NCBI GenBank assembly: GCA_013433145.1 | Contig: CM024176.1 | Location: forward strand, 6,868,520-6,932,519 | Source: Ascaris suum | Taxonomy: Eukaryota; Nematoda; Chromadorea; Rhabditida; Ascarididae | Reading direction: 5' to 3' | Length of the DNA stretch: 64,000 bases | In this document: in pieces, positions 27,601-41,372 of the stretch | Layout: every line of letters begins with the position of its first letter | Position numbering within the stretch: position 1 is the stretch's first letter | The notes under the pieces: generated by a model | Databases searched by the model: none | What the model was told of the DNA's origin: nothing | The model's input: the letters and a program-made list of their open reading frames with translations, nothing else | Position numbers and translations under genes: made by a program

Positions 27601-29695
27601 CAAATGAACTGTGTAACGTAAAATCACACGTGTGAGAATTAACTCTATGTGCATACAATTGTGAGACAATATGCACATGCATACAGCATGAATTTCATTG
27701 ACTGGACACGAATATAGGGACCCTGGAGTGAATTTCATTTTGCATGTTGGTTTGAATCGTCTAAACTGCTGTTCGCCGTGACTGGTGATCATTTTTGAGA
27801 GCAGCAGTCAACTTTCACTGCGCAATGTGAGCGCTAGTCTATAATCACGAAAGAAGTTAGAAGCTCGCTGCAACGTCTGTAATGAGTGCCTTTCAGCCTA
27901 TTCGACATAAAGGATTTGCAAACGAAACACAATATATGAACACCAACAAGCTTGCTCGACAGTGATCAACTTCATCGTGACAATCAAGTGATGAAATGAA
28001 AGCGCTCCACTTCGAGTTATCGTACCCATAAAAATGATTCGACGGATACTTTCGTCTGCATCGACGACCATCGACTTGAAACTGGGTAAGAGGAGCTTCG
28101 TTATCTTAAATTATTTCATCTAGAAATGAGCGCACTTTATGATGATCCAGTAAAGGCAAAAGTCGTCGACGTACGCATAGAAAAAAAAGTTTAACGGCCA
28201 CTTTTTTGATCAGTGTTCGTGGAGTGGGATTCATCAATAACCTCTTGTTCGCGATTATAAGAATTCCATCTCTTCCACTCTCAGCACCCCCCCCCCCCCC
28301 CGCTCGAAAGAACACGTTTCTTTTCATAACTGGAAGCTCTAGATTCAACAAAGATTACCTGTTTTCTGACTGATTCGGATTCCTCAACTTCGAAGCATTG
28401 CAAAATTAGCTTCATATCAACCACATTCCAGAACTGAAATTCAAAGTTCGAGGCTTTTCAAGAAAAAACATCGGCTAAAAACGATGCAGCCATGACCTAA
28501 ACAGTGAAGCGCCTACTGCCAGTGCCTAGTCCCGAGTTCTGATGGTGGAAAGTAATTCAGCAGCAGCACATGCGTCGAACAATTTATTTTTAAAGCCATA
28601 AACACCAGCATGTTCCTATCTCCCCCTCCTCCTCCCCACATCCCCTCCCTCCATCTGTCACTGTCATATCAAAAGAAGATCATTCATCTAAAACTGCCGT
28701 AACAGTCATCTCTTTCTTTTTTAAAATTCAACACTTTTTTCAGAAGCATGACCGTCATATTCTTGTTCAATAGCTCTCCGCAATCATCCCTTTATTTAGT
28801 CGGAGTATATATTCTCAATTAATGCAGCAACCCGAAGTAGAACAGAATGAAATACGCATCTATAAGTACTAACGAGATAAAAATATTGGTATCCGCCTCG
28901 TTTTATAAAACTTTCGATTTTGCAACTTCATCCTCCCCATGGAAGGGGTATGGAGGACATGGGGAAGGAGGGGTGGGAGAGACGGCCAGAGAAGGAGGTG
29001 GGTAAGGAAAGCGGATGGCAGCCATAAGTCTGAACAGCTTACTGAATAGCTCACAGCATATTCCAAGCCTTCTCAGAAAGAAGCCTTCATGAAGCGGAAG
29101 GGATGAAACCTAACGCGCATCAAAGCTGTATGCTCTCAAGGCACGTACGCGGATGAAACGATGTTTCCCAAGCATCGTGAGAAGCTGGAATGCTGCCAAG
29201 CGTACTCGTTCACTGTTATCGTTAATACCACGTGGTACGAGACACTTCAATGCGTGCTCCAAAGCGTTCACCGCCTGTGGGCACGGCAGCAGAAATTGCA
29301 ACGACTCGAAAACAGCAACGCGCACCGATACGATACTGTCCTTTGATAGATTATCAACAACCTTAAAGTGCACGGTAGATATCAATGAGACAAACTAAAT
29401 GGAATCAGCCCCTGCCACAAGGGCAAAAACTGCACTGTCCTCGGATGCTTCGATGGCTTGAGTTCACTTAAGGAAATAAAAAGGATGCATACAATTTGCT
29501 TTACTACTGCGTGAATTCTCAAAAGCTCCCGCAGAATCCCTCCCAATAATGCAGCTTTGCAGCTTAGAAAACAGACATAAACTAAGTGCTGTACATACAT
29601 ACATGCAAAAATCCTTAAGTATGTAATTACGATACCTTTATATATAAGCCTCAACTGACCTTCGACTAATCTGCTTTATATACTTGTACAGGTAC

Positions 29696-29765
<70 letters not shown>

Positions 29766-32700
29766 TTATAGTTGGGTGATCCCTCCAACATGAGCAATTA
29801 CAGATCAACAAGAAGCTGAAAAACGGAAACCTTCGTGAGAAGCTCTCCGATGTATGCATTATCAAACGTAATCCAATAGGACGCCAAAATCGAGAGCGCA
29901 CTTTTACACGCCACAATACGAACGGCATACGAATCATCAAAAAGGAACTCTCGAAACGCTTCTCGCTGTCGTTCCAAATATTCTTCATTCTCCTAAGAAA
30001 ATCTCATAATTATTACTGCTGTTAATTGGAGGTACTCAAATTCCAATTTAATGCATTAAGTCCAAACATTCGCGTCCACAGTAGTTATTTAATGATTCAA
30101 ATCGAAGAATCCTTTTTTAAAAAACAGGATTAGAAACAAAGAAGCCGATGATCGCATTGGCTTATTAAGCTAACGAATCGGCGACGGGATCTGTCCACTG
30201 AGAGGTCATCTTCAAGCAAGCTTTGTTGTGACCTTCGCTTTAATAAAGACATACTATGGAGGGAAGGACGGTCGAATGAAGAAGCAAGAAGGTGGGACGA
30301 CCGCCCGCCCAAAAACATTTCGGGTTCAAACACATCGCAACGAATTTAAATGACATCTGTAATAAGGGCAACCAGGAACATGTGCGCATGGACTTAAAGG
30401 AGCATCCACCTGCCAGCACTGCGCGTTTCCCTGAAGCTCCCAGGCTCGGATCCCAAAAGACAAAAAATTCCTTGCAAAAAGAGTGCGAAGGTAATAGAAA
30501 GTAAAATTGCTAACAGTCATTCTATTCCATATGAACACATGTCATAGCTAGTAACAATATCCAGCATTCTCCACTTATTACAAAATTAAAAACTTTTTCC
30601 CTATCAACTGTTAAAGATATATGGTGGGTGTGAAAAATATTTCGCTGGGATGTTCAGGTTTGGAACATTGCCTAAATCTCAACGTCCCATTACTTTGAGT
30701 GCAATGTCGCAAAGGCGTTGAAACTTGGTCCGGTGACGGAAATCGAGGGTTTCCACCCACTGAATTTTGTGACAATACAGCAACGGTCATAAAAACTTTT
30801 TTCGGATATCAGCGATCGCTTTCCGCGCTCAGGAAGGGTTTCCTGCCAGTGCCAACCGAACAACATCTCATCTTCGACGCGATCCTCAGAAATGATTCCG
30901 AATGTCATCCCTACCCTGTACTTTAAAAAATGCGAACTATGCAAAAAACCAACAGCGACTACATCCAAATTTGCAATATTAAACAGTGATAACCATAAAC
31001 AAAAACAATCGAAACTCGTAGAACTTACGACGTCATCATCTGTCAGAATCGGATAGAACATCGTCAACAATACGATCGCATTTAATCGCACCTTCGCGTT
31101 ACGCGCCTTCAATTAGTGATCGAAGATTCGAGGTGAAAACATTTTAAAAAATTCCATTGATGCAACAGTTCAATGTACCATTCCATTCTATTCTATTCCG
31201 CGTCAACGACTGTGACAGTGCTTTCAAAGTATGAATGTGCCAATACTCGGTCTCAGAATCGCAAAATTCCGCTGCTCATATGGGTCCCGGCAGCATCCGG
31301 CGATTCAGATGTGTAATTGGGAGGACCGCATCAGAATCCCAGTTCCAGAAACGCTTTGCTTTCCTTGAACATCGACTATAAACGAACAACGCACTCCCTT
31401 CTCAACCTTCCCGTCGCTCGTGTCTCTTACCTCACTGGTGATGCCTCTGGTTGGAGCATGCTTCGTTTAAGCCATTCGCCATCATATCACAGAGTAACGA
31501 AACCTTTCGACGTTAAACTCTAAAAAGGGCAGCACATCTGCTGCGCAGGCAAGCTTAGTCGTCCCCCCCCCCCCCCTCTCGCCGATTTTCGGGTCACTAT
31601 GGGTCGATTTCTGGAGGCTGGGAGGTTAAGATTTCAGATGACTATTTATCATCATCCAAGCGTTTGCAAGAAACACAAGCCCACTATGGATTCTTATCTG
31701 AAACTCTATGCAGAAGCACACTCACATCCAGAAATTCCGAGAAATCTTTCTATCACAATAATACAACAACGAACAAAAACTCCTCTCATACAGGAGAACC
31801 CAACACCTACAGGGCACCAAGTGATGATTTCCACTAAGCATGGTAGAGTGCACCCTCAAGGTCGAACATTTCTCTTTTTCTCTTTCCTCCAAAGTATTTT
31901 TTCGATGAAGTGAGTCTCACTTCTGAAACCCAAATCTGTTTTACCTTCGTAAATTCGTAAGGAGGGAAAGCAACCTCATTACTGAAATGTCGACGTTCTC
32001 GTAAAACCTCTCTGTCATCCTCCCGTCTCCTCTGTCATAATTTTTCTTCGCAAGGATATCGGTGGCATCTACGGTTACGCAAAGTCAACGGCTTGTTTCC
32101 CCCCCCCCTCAAGTCACATATGAATGAGGTATAATTTATATCCATTAACGGAGCAAAATTATACATACTCGTACAGATTAATAATAAAGAAACCTTAAGG
32201 CATCTCCACAGAGTGGGTCGCATTATGCGGAATACCATATTGTCGATTTCCGTGTTCGTCCCTTTCCTCATGGGTCGCATTAGCTGCAATGCTTAATATC
32301 GTTTAACTTAGATGACGAGGAAGTAAGAAAATGAGATAACGAGGCAAAGCTGAAATAAGGAAAAAGAATTTGAAGCGTCATTCGTATTTCAACTGAATAA
32401 ATAACAGATAATTACAGAGAGGATTACCATGCGCATATACCCACATCAAACTCGAAGCTTCAATGTAATGGCTAATGCCTCAGGTGTGAAATTCAAGAAA
32501 GCGAGAAATGACTTTTTCCAACATGGAAAATACGGCTGTATAAGACTTCTAATGATTATGAGATCTGCGGTCAGTAAACAAATAAAATAGAATTTGCAAT
32601 CTCTAAGCAAAGAACTTCACGACAAACAATTTCAGGGCACAGCCAGAATACTCAAAAAAGTATCTTTTGCTTCGAAGTGCGCTTGACCGACTGACTGTAA

Positions 32701-34069
32701 CAGTGTTTACCAACATACTTTCTAATATTCAGGTCCGAAGGTAAAACTGTATTACAAATCAAATTCTTCGTAACAGCCGTTGCTTTGCAACGCAATAGTA
32801 ATACTATGGACACATCGCTAACCGCGGCAAACTTTCTAGCGATATTAGCCTCTGAACAGAGAGAATAATAGGTCGCGTCGGTAAGACAATTCTCGAGCTC
32901 CATCAGCGCCTTATCATCGTCTGCCTTCTTCCATATCCACAGCAACACTTCGCCATAATGCTCGCACAGCACACTGATATATTAGCACATTTTATTCATC
33001 ACTATTCTCGTTGAACGATAAATTAAACACAAGCTAATTTATCATCATGGACAAAATGGACGTATTCCAGTCAGGCTGGTTTTATTAAAGACTCAAAACG
33101 TCGTAGAACTTCAAAAGGAACCCTTGCGACTGTGAATCCTAAAACATCTTTAAAACAAACTTGAATTATGGGCAAGTTATTTATATCATAGAAGGAACTC
33201 GAAGAAAAATTACCTCGTAGTATCTGGCTTGAATATAACGCCTTTTATATTCTTCCAAAGTTTAGTGATCCCAATTTTTGATGCAAAAACGGCCAGAAGT
33301 TTCCGACCCTGCAAGTGTTAACATTTAACAACAACATCTCTCAAATTCGTAAAATCCGCCATTCGGTACATATCAAAATTTGCGTTGCATCCGTTTGAAT
33401 CGCAGAAATGTTTGTCACCGAGCGAACGGATTCAGTAAAAGCGGCATTTCGGTTGCAACTGAACAACCGAAAAGTTTAAAACTGAACCTCGAAGAGTCGA
33501 ATACTATCACTTGTAGTTTCATCCGATTCATATAATCGATAAATATAAAAAGACTGATCTTATGATACTTGGAAGAACAAAACTCATTTAGAATAGGATA
33601 AACTGCCGACAGACACAACGAAAAGTTACCATGTCATTCAACTAATGTGGCAAAATTTTCTTCCGTCGGAAATATAATAAACAATAAAGTGTGTGCGAAT
33701 CGAGCTAAAGTCTCCACAAAGTTGTATGTGAGACATTAAATGTGGTGATGTACGGTGAAGCGTATGCAGTGCACCAGAAGGGCTGTCGCCTAAACACACA
33801 ACGCTGCTCCTTGCACCTGCCTCTGCAATCAACTTCCCCTCTACAATATCGCTGCAACTATTCTCTATATTTCACAAGTAAAGCACAACATTCAATGTGC
33901 AATATAATATATCAGTAGAAATTTATGAAAATATATTAGTGAACGAAATAAACGAAACCTCAATTGAAGCTAAGAAAGTTGGGTGATGAATCACTTCACG
34001 CAACTCTTTCACCGAGCATCCTGCCATCACCTGATCGCAATCCGAATATAATTTCTTGATCAGCGATTT
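15667..34069 (-). CDS. capg-2: Condensin-2 complex subunit G2 (CAP-G2/NCAPG2), 20 exons, N-terminus missing
   Basis: This is the HEAT-repeat non-SMC subunit of condensin II, which compacts and resolves chromosomes in the nucleus. Exons, 5' to 3': 33959-34069, 33214-33308, 32823-32973, 32194-32283, 31029-31106, 29831-29992, 29149-29361, 28359-28433, 27948-28104, 27241-27393, 26791-26966, 26072-26255, 25240-25379, 23159-23311, 21756-21890, 20989-21150, 19302-19436, 18643-18743, 17131-17211 and 15667-15868. Every junction is phase-consistent and gives about 917 residues. Diagnostic segments are IMRPTLWRCLKARNAKVRLN, YAVRIVACKSALSILASYW, INDNSERVRLAAFQLL then FIRFWNVVDM, LLLECLVVMWMALRKRIQ and the C-terminal GKEQLGGAMTLGMERYM. 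These line up in order with vertebrate NCAPG2 (about 1,140 residues). Roughly 200 N-terminal residues are missing, so 5' exons should lie above 34069. The weakest exons are 25240-25379 and 18643-18743, placed mainly by phase. Ten of 19 donors have T at +3. Confidence 0.93.
17999..18319 (+). other. Plus-strand ORF nested in a CAP-G2 intron
   Basis: This 106-codon open frame lies antisense in the intron between the CAP-G2 exons at 17131 and 18643. Its second half has a coding-like residue mix (for example VSLRNYYEQWQKIK and FEQFCDRLFSNN). I recognise no domain. It could be a transposon remnant or an exon of a nested gene. Confidence 0.2.
19690..19760 (-). repeat. tRNA-derived element with intact B-box-like sequence
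   Basis: On the minus strand, GAGTTCGAGTCCC resembles a pol III B-box and is followed by a run of seven T. The upstream half is too degenerate for a tRNA cloverleaf. It lies in a CAP-G2 intron. Confidence 0.3.
22188..22210. repeat. Poly-G tract, 23 bp
   Basis: An uninterrupted run of 23 G on the plus strand in a CAP-G2 intron. It is the longest of about ten poly-C/G runs of 11 bases or more in the first 32 kb. Confidence 0.95.
27470..27545 (-). repeat. tRNA-derived element
   Basis: Read on the minus strand, a GTTAAG...ATGGCCAGAG stretch is followed by a B-box-like GCAGGTTCAAATCC. It does not form a full cloverleaf by eye and probably descends from a tRNA-derived SINE. It lies in a CAP-G2 intron. 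Confidence 0.3.
29699..29760. repeat. (AT)n microsatellite, about 62 bp
   Basis: A simple AT alternation in the CAP-G2 intron between the exons at 29149 and 29831, close to the 29831 donor. Confidence 0.97.
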
Positions 34070-36140
34070 CTAAACTTATCAAGCTTTTCACAACACTGAA
34101 AATCTAAAACGCTCATAATCTCTTCAAAGTTCAGTATATCATCTCTCCATAAGTTTCTACCAGCCAGCTATATATAATAACGGTTTCCGCTAGATAGCCG
34201 TACATACTTGGGAAGAAAATCAAGCGACCGTTCTTCATTCAAATGATTTCACGTGTAACATTTTCAAAGCAATTAGTCGAAGATAAGAAGACGATATTGG
34301 ATGGCGACAAGAAAATAAGTAAAGAGCGCAATAATGAAGTGAAAACGAATCGTCTAGAATCGGAGAAATTAGCGCGTTCCTCATGACAAAATAACTCAGT
34401 ACAATCCTTTTAAAATGAAATAAATCCTATCCCTTCGAAGATATAAACTTTTTCAGTAAGCAATGGATGCTATATGCCCCCACCTCCTCCTATCTGGCAC
34501 CGATAAAAGTATGCCTCTAAGAGGTCATGAAGGATCCTTCGCGTGCATAGCATAGTGTCGCATAGAAATTTGAATAAAAAAACAGATTTTCAAGAACCAA
34601 GAACGCGTCGACCTCCGAATATAAAACGCACACCATTCCTCTCTTTTTGCCTCGATGTCCACTCTGAATTTTGCGACCGACTTCAACCACTCATTCCAGT
34701 ATCTTTCTCTCAAAATACCGTCTATTCTTAAAAGTCACCAGTGCGATTTTCCTACGGCTTTTAAACGGATAAATGTGCTACAACAAACTTGACAAAATGA
34801 TTTCTCGCAAGGAGGAAAGAATTAACTGAACAGCGATCGAGAAGAACAGCATAAAAATATACTTGTCCCCTAGCCGGATGAACGCTTTTGCGAGTGCTTC
34901 CGAATAATCACCGAATTGATATTCCTTACGGCCTTCATTGTTGCTCTCTTCTCTATTTTTTTCGGATTCAGTGCTTTTGTTTCGCATATTCTTTGCCTTA
35001 ACAACTATAGAGTTTATCTCGCGAAATCGAAGTGAAAGATACGAATATTCTCAACGTCTCGTAAACGTAATATCGTATAAAATTTGTGCAGTTTATCCAA
35101 CAAAACCTATATGCACCAATGATGGCACATTGAAATCGACGGAGATTGCACTGACGAAGTGGCGCAGAACCACGTGTCACCTCAAACGGTGAGCGATAAC
35201 CTCAAGATTAATAATTCATCAGCGAACGTATTGAATTTCATAAACTGCAGGTGAAAACAATTGCACAACAATCCGAAAGTCGTGATGCTGGAAGACACAT
35301 TTCTACTAGTAGTTAAAGAATCTGCAAAATGCTACCAAAATTTTTGTACGAGGAGAGGGGATCCCACACTACTCTATAAGACTTTACATATCGCTCACAA
35401 TGATCCGTCTCTCGAATAAAAATACGAAAAAGTAAACCAAATTGTCCAAGTCATTTCTTCACAGTGTTAAAAATCACCAACATATCACTTTAATCAAACG
35501 AAATATTTCAATTTCAGACGCAGTAATAACTCCCCAACGATTGAAAAAATCCGGCAAAAGATATCGTCGAATACATTCAAAGAAAATTGAATTCGTTAGG
35601 CAAAAACAATTCCACATCCGCATTCTGACTATCAGTGAAAGTCGAGAGAACTTATGCGATGCACACGAGTGTTAATGAAGTGAAAAGTTGCCAACTTTGC
35701 ACGAAACATCCACTTTACATCCCTATTATGTGCAATACGAGCAAATGTCTCACGATAGTTAGAAAACATGATGGAATCACTGACGGTAGAGTGGGGACAA
35801 CGACTACGATGCGACTCTTTTGAAAAGTGGGGAGGGGATAGAGGAGGAAAGAATAGAGAAGGGTAGAAGGAATCTGGCTCAAGCCCGACTCTGACCGTCA
35901 CAGCACCAGACTTAAACAAGACCTTAAAGGACTTATTCCCTTCCTTTCACAAAGACGAAGTCATCGACAAAAACTGTCATCACATCCCACAACTCACCAC
36001 TCTGCAGACGAACCCACCGCACTCTACGCCACTCTACAGGCAATGAAGCCAAGCCGACATCAGCACCAAATTATTAAATACCGTTGCGCCAAACATTCCC
36101 GTCATTTCGTTCATCTAGCGCTTCAGCGCATTCAGCTACA
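34070..36140. other. Region expected to hold the CAP-G2 5' exons; none resolved
   Basis: The CAP-G2 N-terminus should lie here or further right on the minus strand. Minus-strand open segments at 34525-34713, 34778-34987 and 35632-35919 were examined. None gave a convincing match with consistent splice phase. No other gene is seen. Confidence 0.4.
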
Positions 36141-36270
36141 AACGCAACAGCAGGAGAGAGACGAAGAGGGACCGCGCGCTTCCACCAAGTGGCGCGGTTG
36201 TGGGCACTCAGTAATAAAACAGTTGCGATAACTCCGAAAATAAGAAGCCAAGATTTGGAAAACGAGACAT
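36141..36270 (+). repeat. Left arm of a fold-back repeat
   Basis: This arm is an imperfect inverted copy of 37242-37375. Clear shared blocks are GCAAC/GCAAACGCA...GAGAGAGACG, the GCGCGGTT/GACGCGGTT region, and ACTCAGTAATAAAACAGTTGCG against ACTCAGTAGTAAAACAGTCGCA (19 of 22 identical). Both arms encode related peptides, ending SNKTVAI here and SSKTVAV in the other. The spacer of about 970 bp shows no intact transposase, so this is probably a non-autonomous element. Confidence 0.7.
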
Positions 36271-37241
36271 ATTTTTAAGACCATTAAAGGCTCTATCAAA
36301 ATCGCCCAAAACCTGAAATAAAAACAGGATTTTTCGTTAACATCAATTGTTTAGATGATGTGCAATTGAGAAAATTTGCAAGGCCGAAATATATGACATA
36401 TTTTGACGCGTTGTTGACATATGCGAGCGATCTAGGCAAGAAATCGCTCGTGAAGTTACCGAAATCCCCATAGTGGCTCCAAGTGGCAATCGGGGTCATT
36501 TCTGAGCAAGATCGTCGGTCTCTGCTGGAGAGGTGAAGCAAACCTCCGAAATCTCAAATATAAAATGTTGATTGTGAAAAGATACAATTTAAGTAGTGCA
36601 AATTTTGTGTTGCGTGAATTAAGAACATTTGAGAGGTGATTCTCTCTCGTTCTTAAACCTTGCTGAGTGAATTGAGAGGTGATACATTGTCCAATGTGCT
36701 AATTTTGTTTCGACAATCTGTCACTCTTGGAGCGTTTCAGATGCGAGGAACTGCTTACATATTACACTGACATGGAAAAACAGTTGCCATCACCTCTGAT
36801 TGCAATCGGCGCCTATTTGCCTGGCTCCGAACGACTTGGAATGAGCACGAGTAGGTGTCTGGTAGACCGGTGCCTTGCGCGTGAGGCAGGTGCTTCTTCC
36901 ACACTTCATTCAGCCATTCTAGACTATATGGCTTGAAACGAATGCTCTTGGTACCTTCAAATGGGTTCTTTCATTGAAGGTTTCTTGCTTTGCACCCAGC
37001 TGTGGTCATCTCCTATGCAAACTGCAATTTTTCCGCTCCGGAGCATGTCTCCTTCGAGTAGCTTTTTCGCTCCTGATAGAGCTTTTAATGCTCTTTGAAT
37101 TGTGCCAGTCCCTGCTCCCGAGTCGTGCCCCATCATACACTTTTAGGTCGAGGTATTCCGGCGATCCTGCAAAATTTATGTCAAATGCACGCCATATCAG
37201 AAATTGATGTTACAGAAAGGTTCTTGTTTTTACTGTCGCTA

Positions 37242-37375
37242 ACCTCGTTTTTCACATCTTACGTCCTTACGACATATTTTCAGATCCACTGCGACTGTTT
37301 TACTACTGAGTAACCAAAACCGCGTCGCTCGCGGAGGACGCGTGCGGTCTCGCCGTCTCTCTCGTGCGTTTGCGC
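37242..37375 (-). repeat. Right arm of a fold-back repeat
   Basis: The reverse-complement partner of 36141-36270. On the minus strand it reads ERRRDRTRPPRATRFWLLSS in an open frame that continues to KTVAVDLKICRKD. It is GC-rich compared with its surroundings, which supports a separate origin as an inserted element. Confidence 0.7.
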
Positions 37376-39011
37376 TTTCCCACACCCCTGCAAAGTCTTT
37401 GGGGCTTCCTGCTGTCTTCACTTCGGATGGGACCACTGCGGAGACATACCAAATTCATTGTTTTTTCTACATACTTCAGTAATGTTGTGTACTAACCCCT
37501 CTTCTCCTCATTTTTCACCGCCCGAACTCTGTTGCGACCCTTCCTTGAGCTTGTGTCCATTTGGCTATAGTTTTCCGAAGACCAAAAATCACTACATTGC
37601 GTTATTTTGTAGTATGAAACTGCACGAATTATTTGCTAGGCGATTTATGCGCTTTTGCATTTTTGTTGCATTTGTATGTATATATTGGCACGCTCAACGA
37701 TACATTTTTGAATAGCCGAATAGCGTGATCCCTTCACCGAAGTTATGCAAAGGTGCCATAAGGCACACAGTCATTGTGAGGTTTGATATCCCTAGTTATA
37801 GAATAGTCGCTGCTATTTCTCATCAATCCGAAGCACTGTTTTGAGATGACCACGACAGATCAAAGGCAACGTAGACGGGTGCAGAAATGACATTAGGTGG
37901 AGAGGGGGGGAGAGTGGGAAGCGAGAGGGAGGGGAATGGGAGACGATGAAATCACTAAAAACTAACAAGAAGAGCGTCTATAAATCGGCCACCTGCCATA
38001 GCGCCAAATCTGAAGAGTAAAAAGAAGTGAAATGTGTGTCGAATGATTCAAATGTTCATCGCAACATCCGAAGCACTCACAAGCAACTCCGCTCTCGTGT
38101 TCTGAATAGTTTTTGCCAATTTTTTGCCTTAACGTCTAAATAAAAGAAGGTGATCAGTGTACTCAGGTGCAGCCGCTTGTTTACCTCGTTTGGAAGTGAA
38201 TTTGTCGATGCGTTCCGTGTAAAACAGCCTTTTCTGAAGTGTGAACAGAGGTCACTGCTACAGAATGAAATTATTTGTATCTTTACGAAGCTAAGCATCA
38301 ATCAAACTCTCAGATGTTGCGCGAGGAAGTAAATGAGAAAGAAAAAGGCTGCACGGAAAAGAGAGACCTTATACGTTTTTCTTTTTTTGATGGGTGAAGC
38401 GATTTGAAATTCTTCAAAAAGTCTTCAGTAACGAGTAGAAGCTTGGACTTTTGGAATTTTAAATACAAAACAAGGAAACTGAAAATGTTGCATTGAAAAT
38501 GTAAACGCAAATCCTCAAGAGGGGAGCGGGAGGGGTAGAGGACCGTGGTTATGAGCCCCATTTTCCATCCTACTGAACCGCTGAATAACCAAAGACGAAC
38601 CTCCTGCATTTAGATTCTTTAATGAAGAATTATTTTGATATAATAGGTTGCAAGATCTTTATTTAGAAAATGAAACCATCAACGTGAAGCATCAAAAAAA
38701 TGTGGTTTATTATTGACAATAGAACGCCAGTAATCCGCCGTCAATTGTCGGCTCTACTTGTCTTGCGTAATTAAACGATTTTATGTTGTTGTTTCTGCTA
38801 TAACCAACCACCCATCGCAGATAATCTTCTGCATATCATGGTGATCAGTAGGATTGATTCTTCATTTTCCTCACTTTTGAAAGACTGAGGGCATTAGTGG
38901 TCCTTTCTATATCAGTCTCTTCCTCTGTCTCTCTGTCATGAGCCACGAATGAAAGAAAAAAAAAACGATTTACAGTAATAAACGAGTGATAGCAACAATA
39001 AGAGGAAACGG
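37376..39011. other. Intergenic region downstream of the Ig-domain gene
   Basis: No gene is supported here. It should contain the 3' UTR of the minus-strand Ig gene; an AATAAA on that strand lies at 38706-38711. A purine-rich G tract is at about 37896-37940. Confidence 0.4.
38706..38711 (-). promoter_or_regulatory. Candidate AATAAA polyadenylation signal of the Ig gene
   Basis: AATAAA on the minus strand, about 300 bases after the Ig gene's stop codon. It is plausible but unconfirmed. Confidence 0.35.

Positions 39012-41372
<2,361 letters not shown>

Noticed and set aside
28106..28351. ORF between two CAP-G2 exons, first taken as a missing exon
   Set aside because: Extending the next exon to an upstream acceptor (5' end at 28104) restores phase and the family alignment without it.
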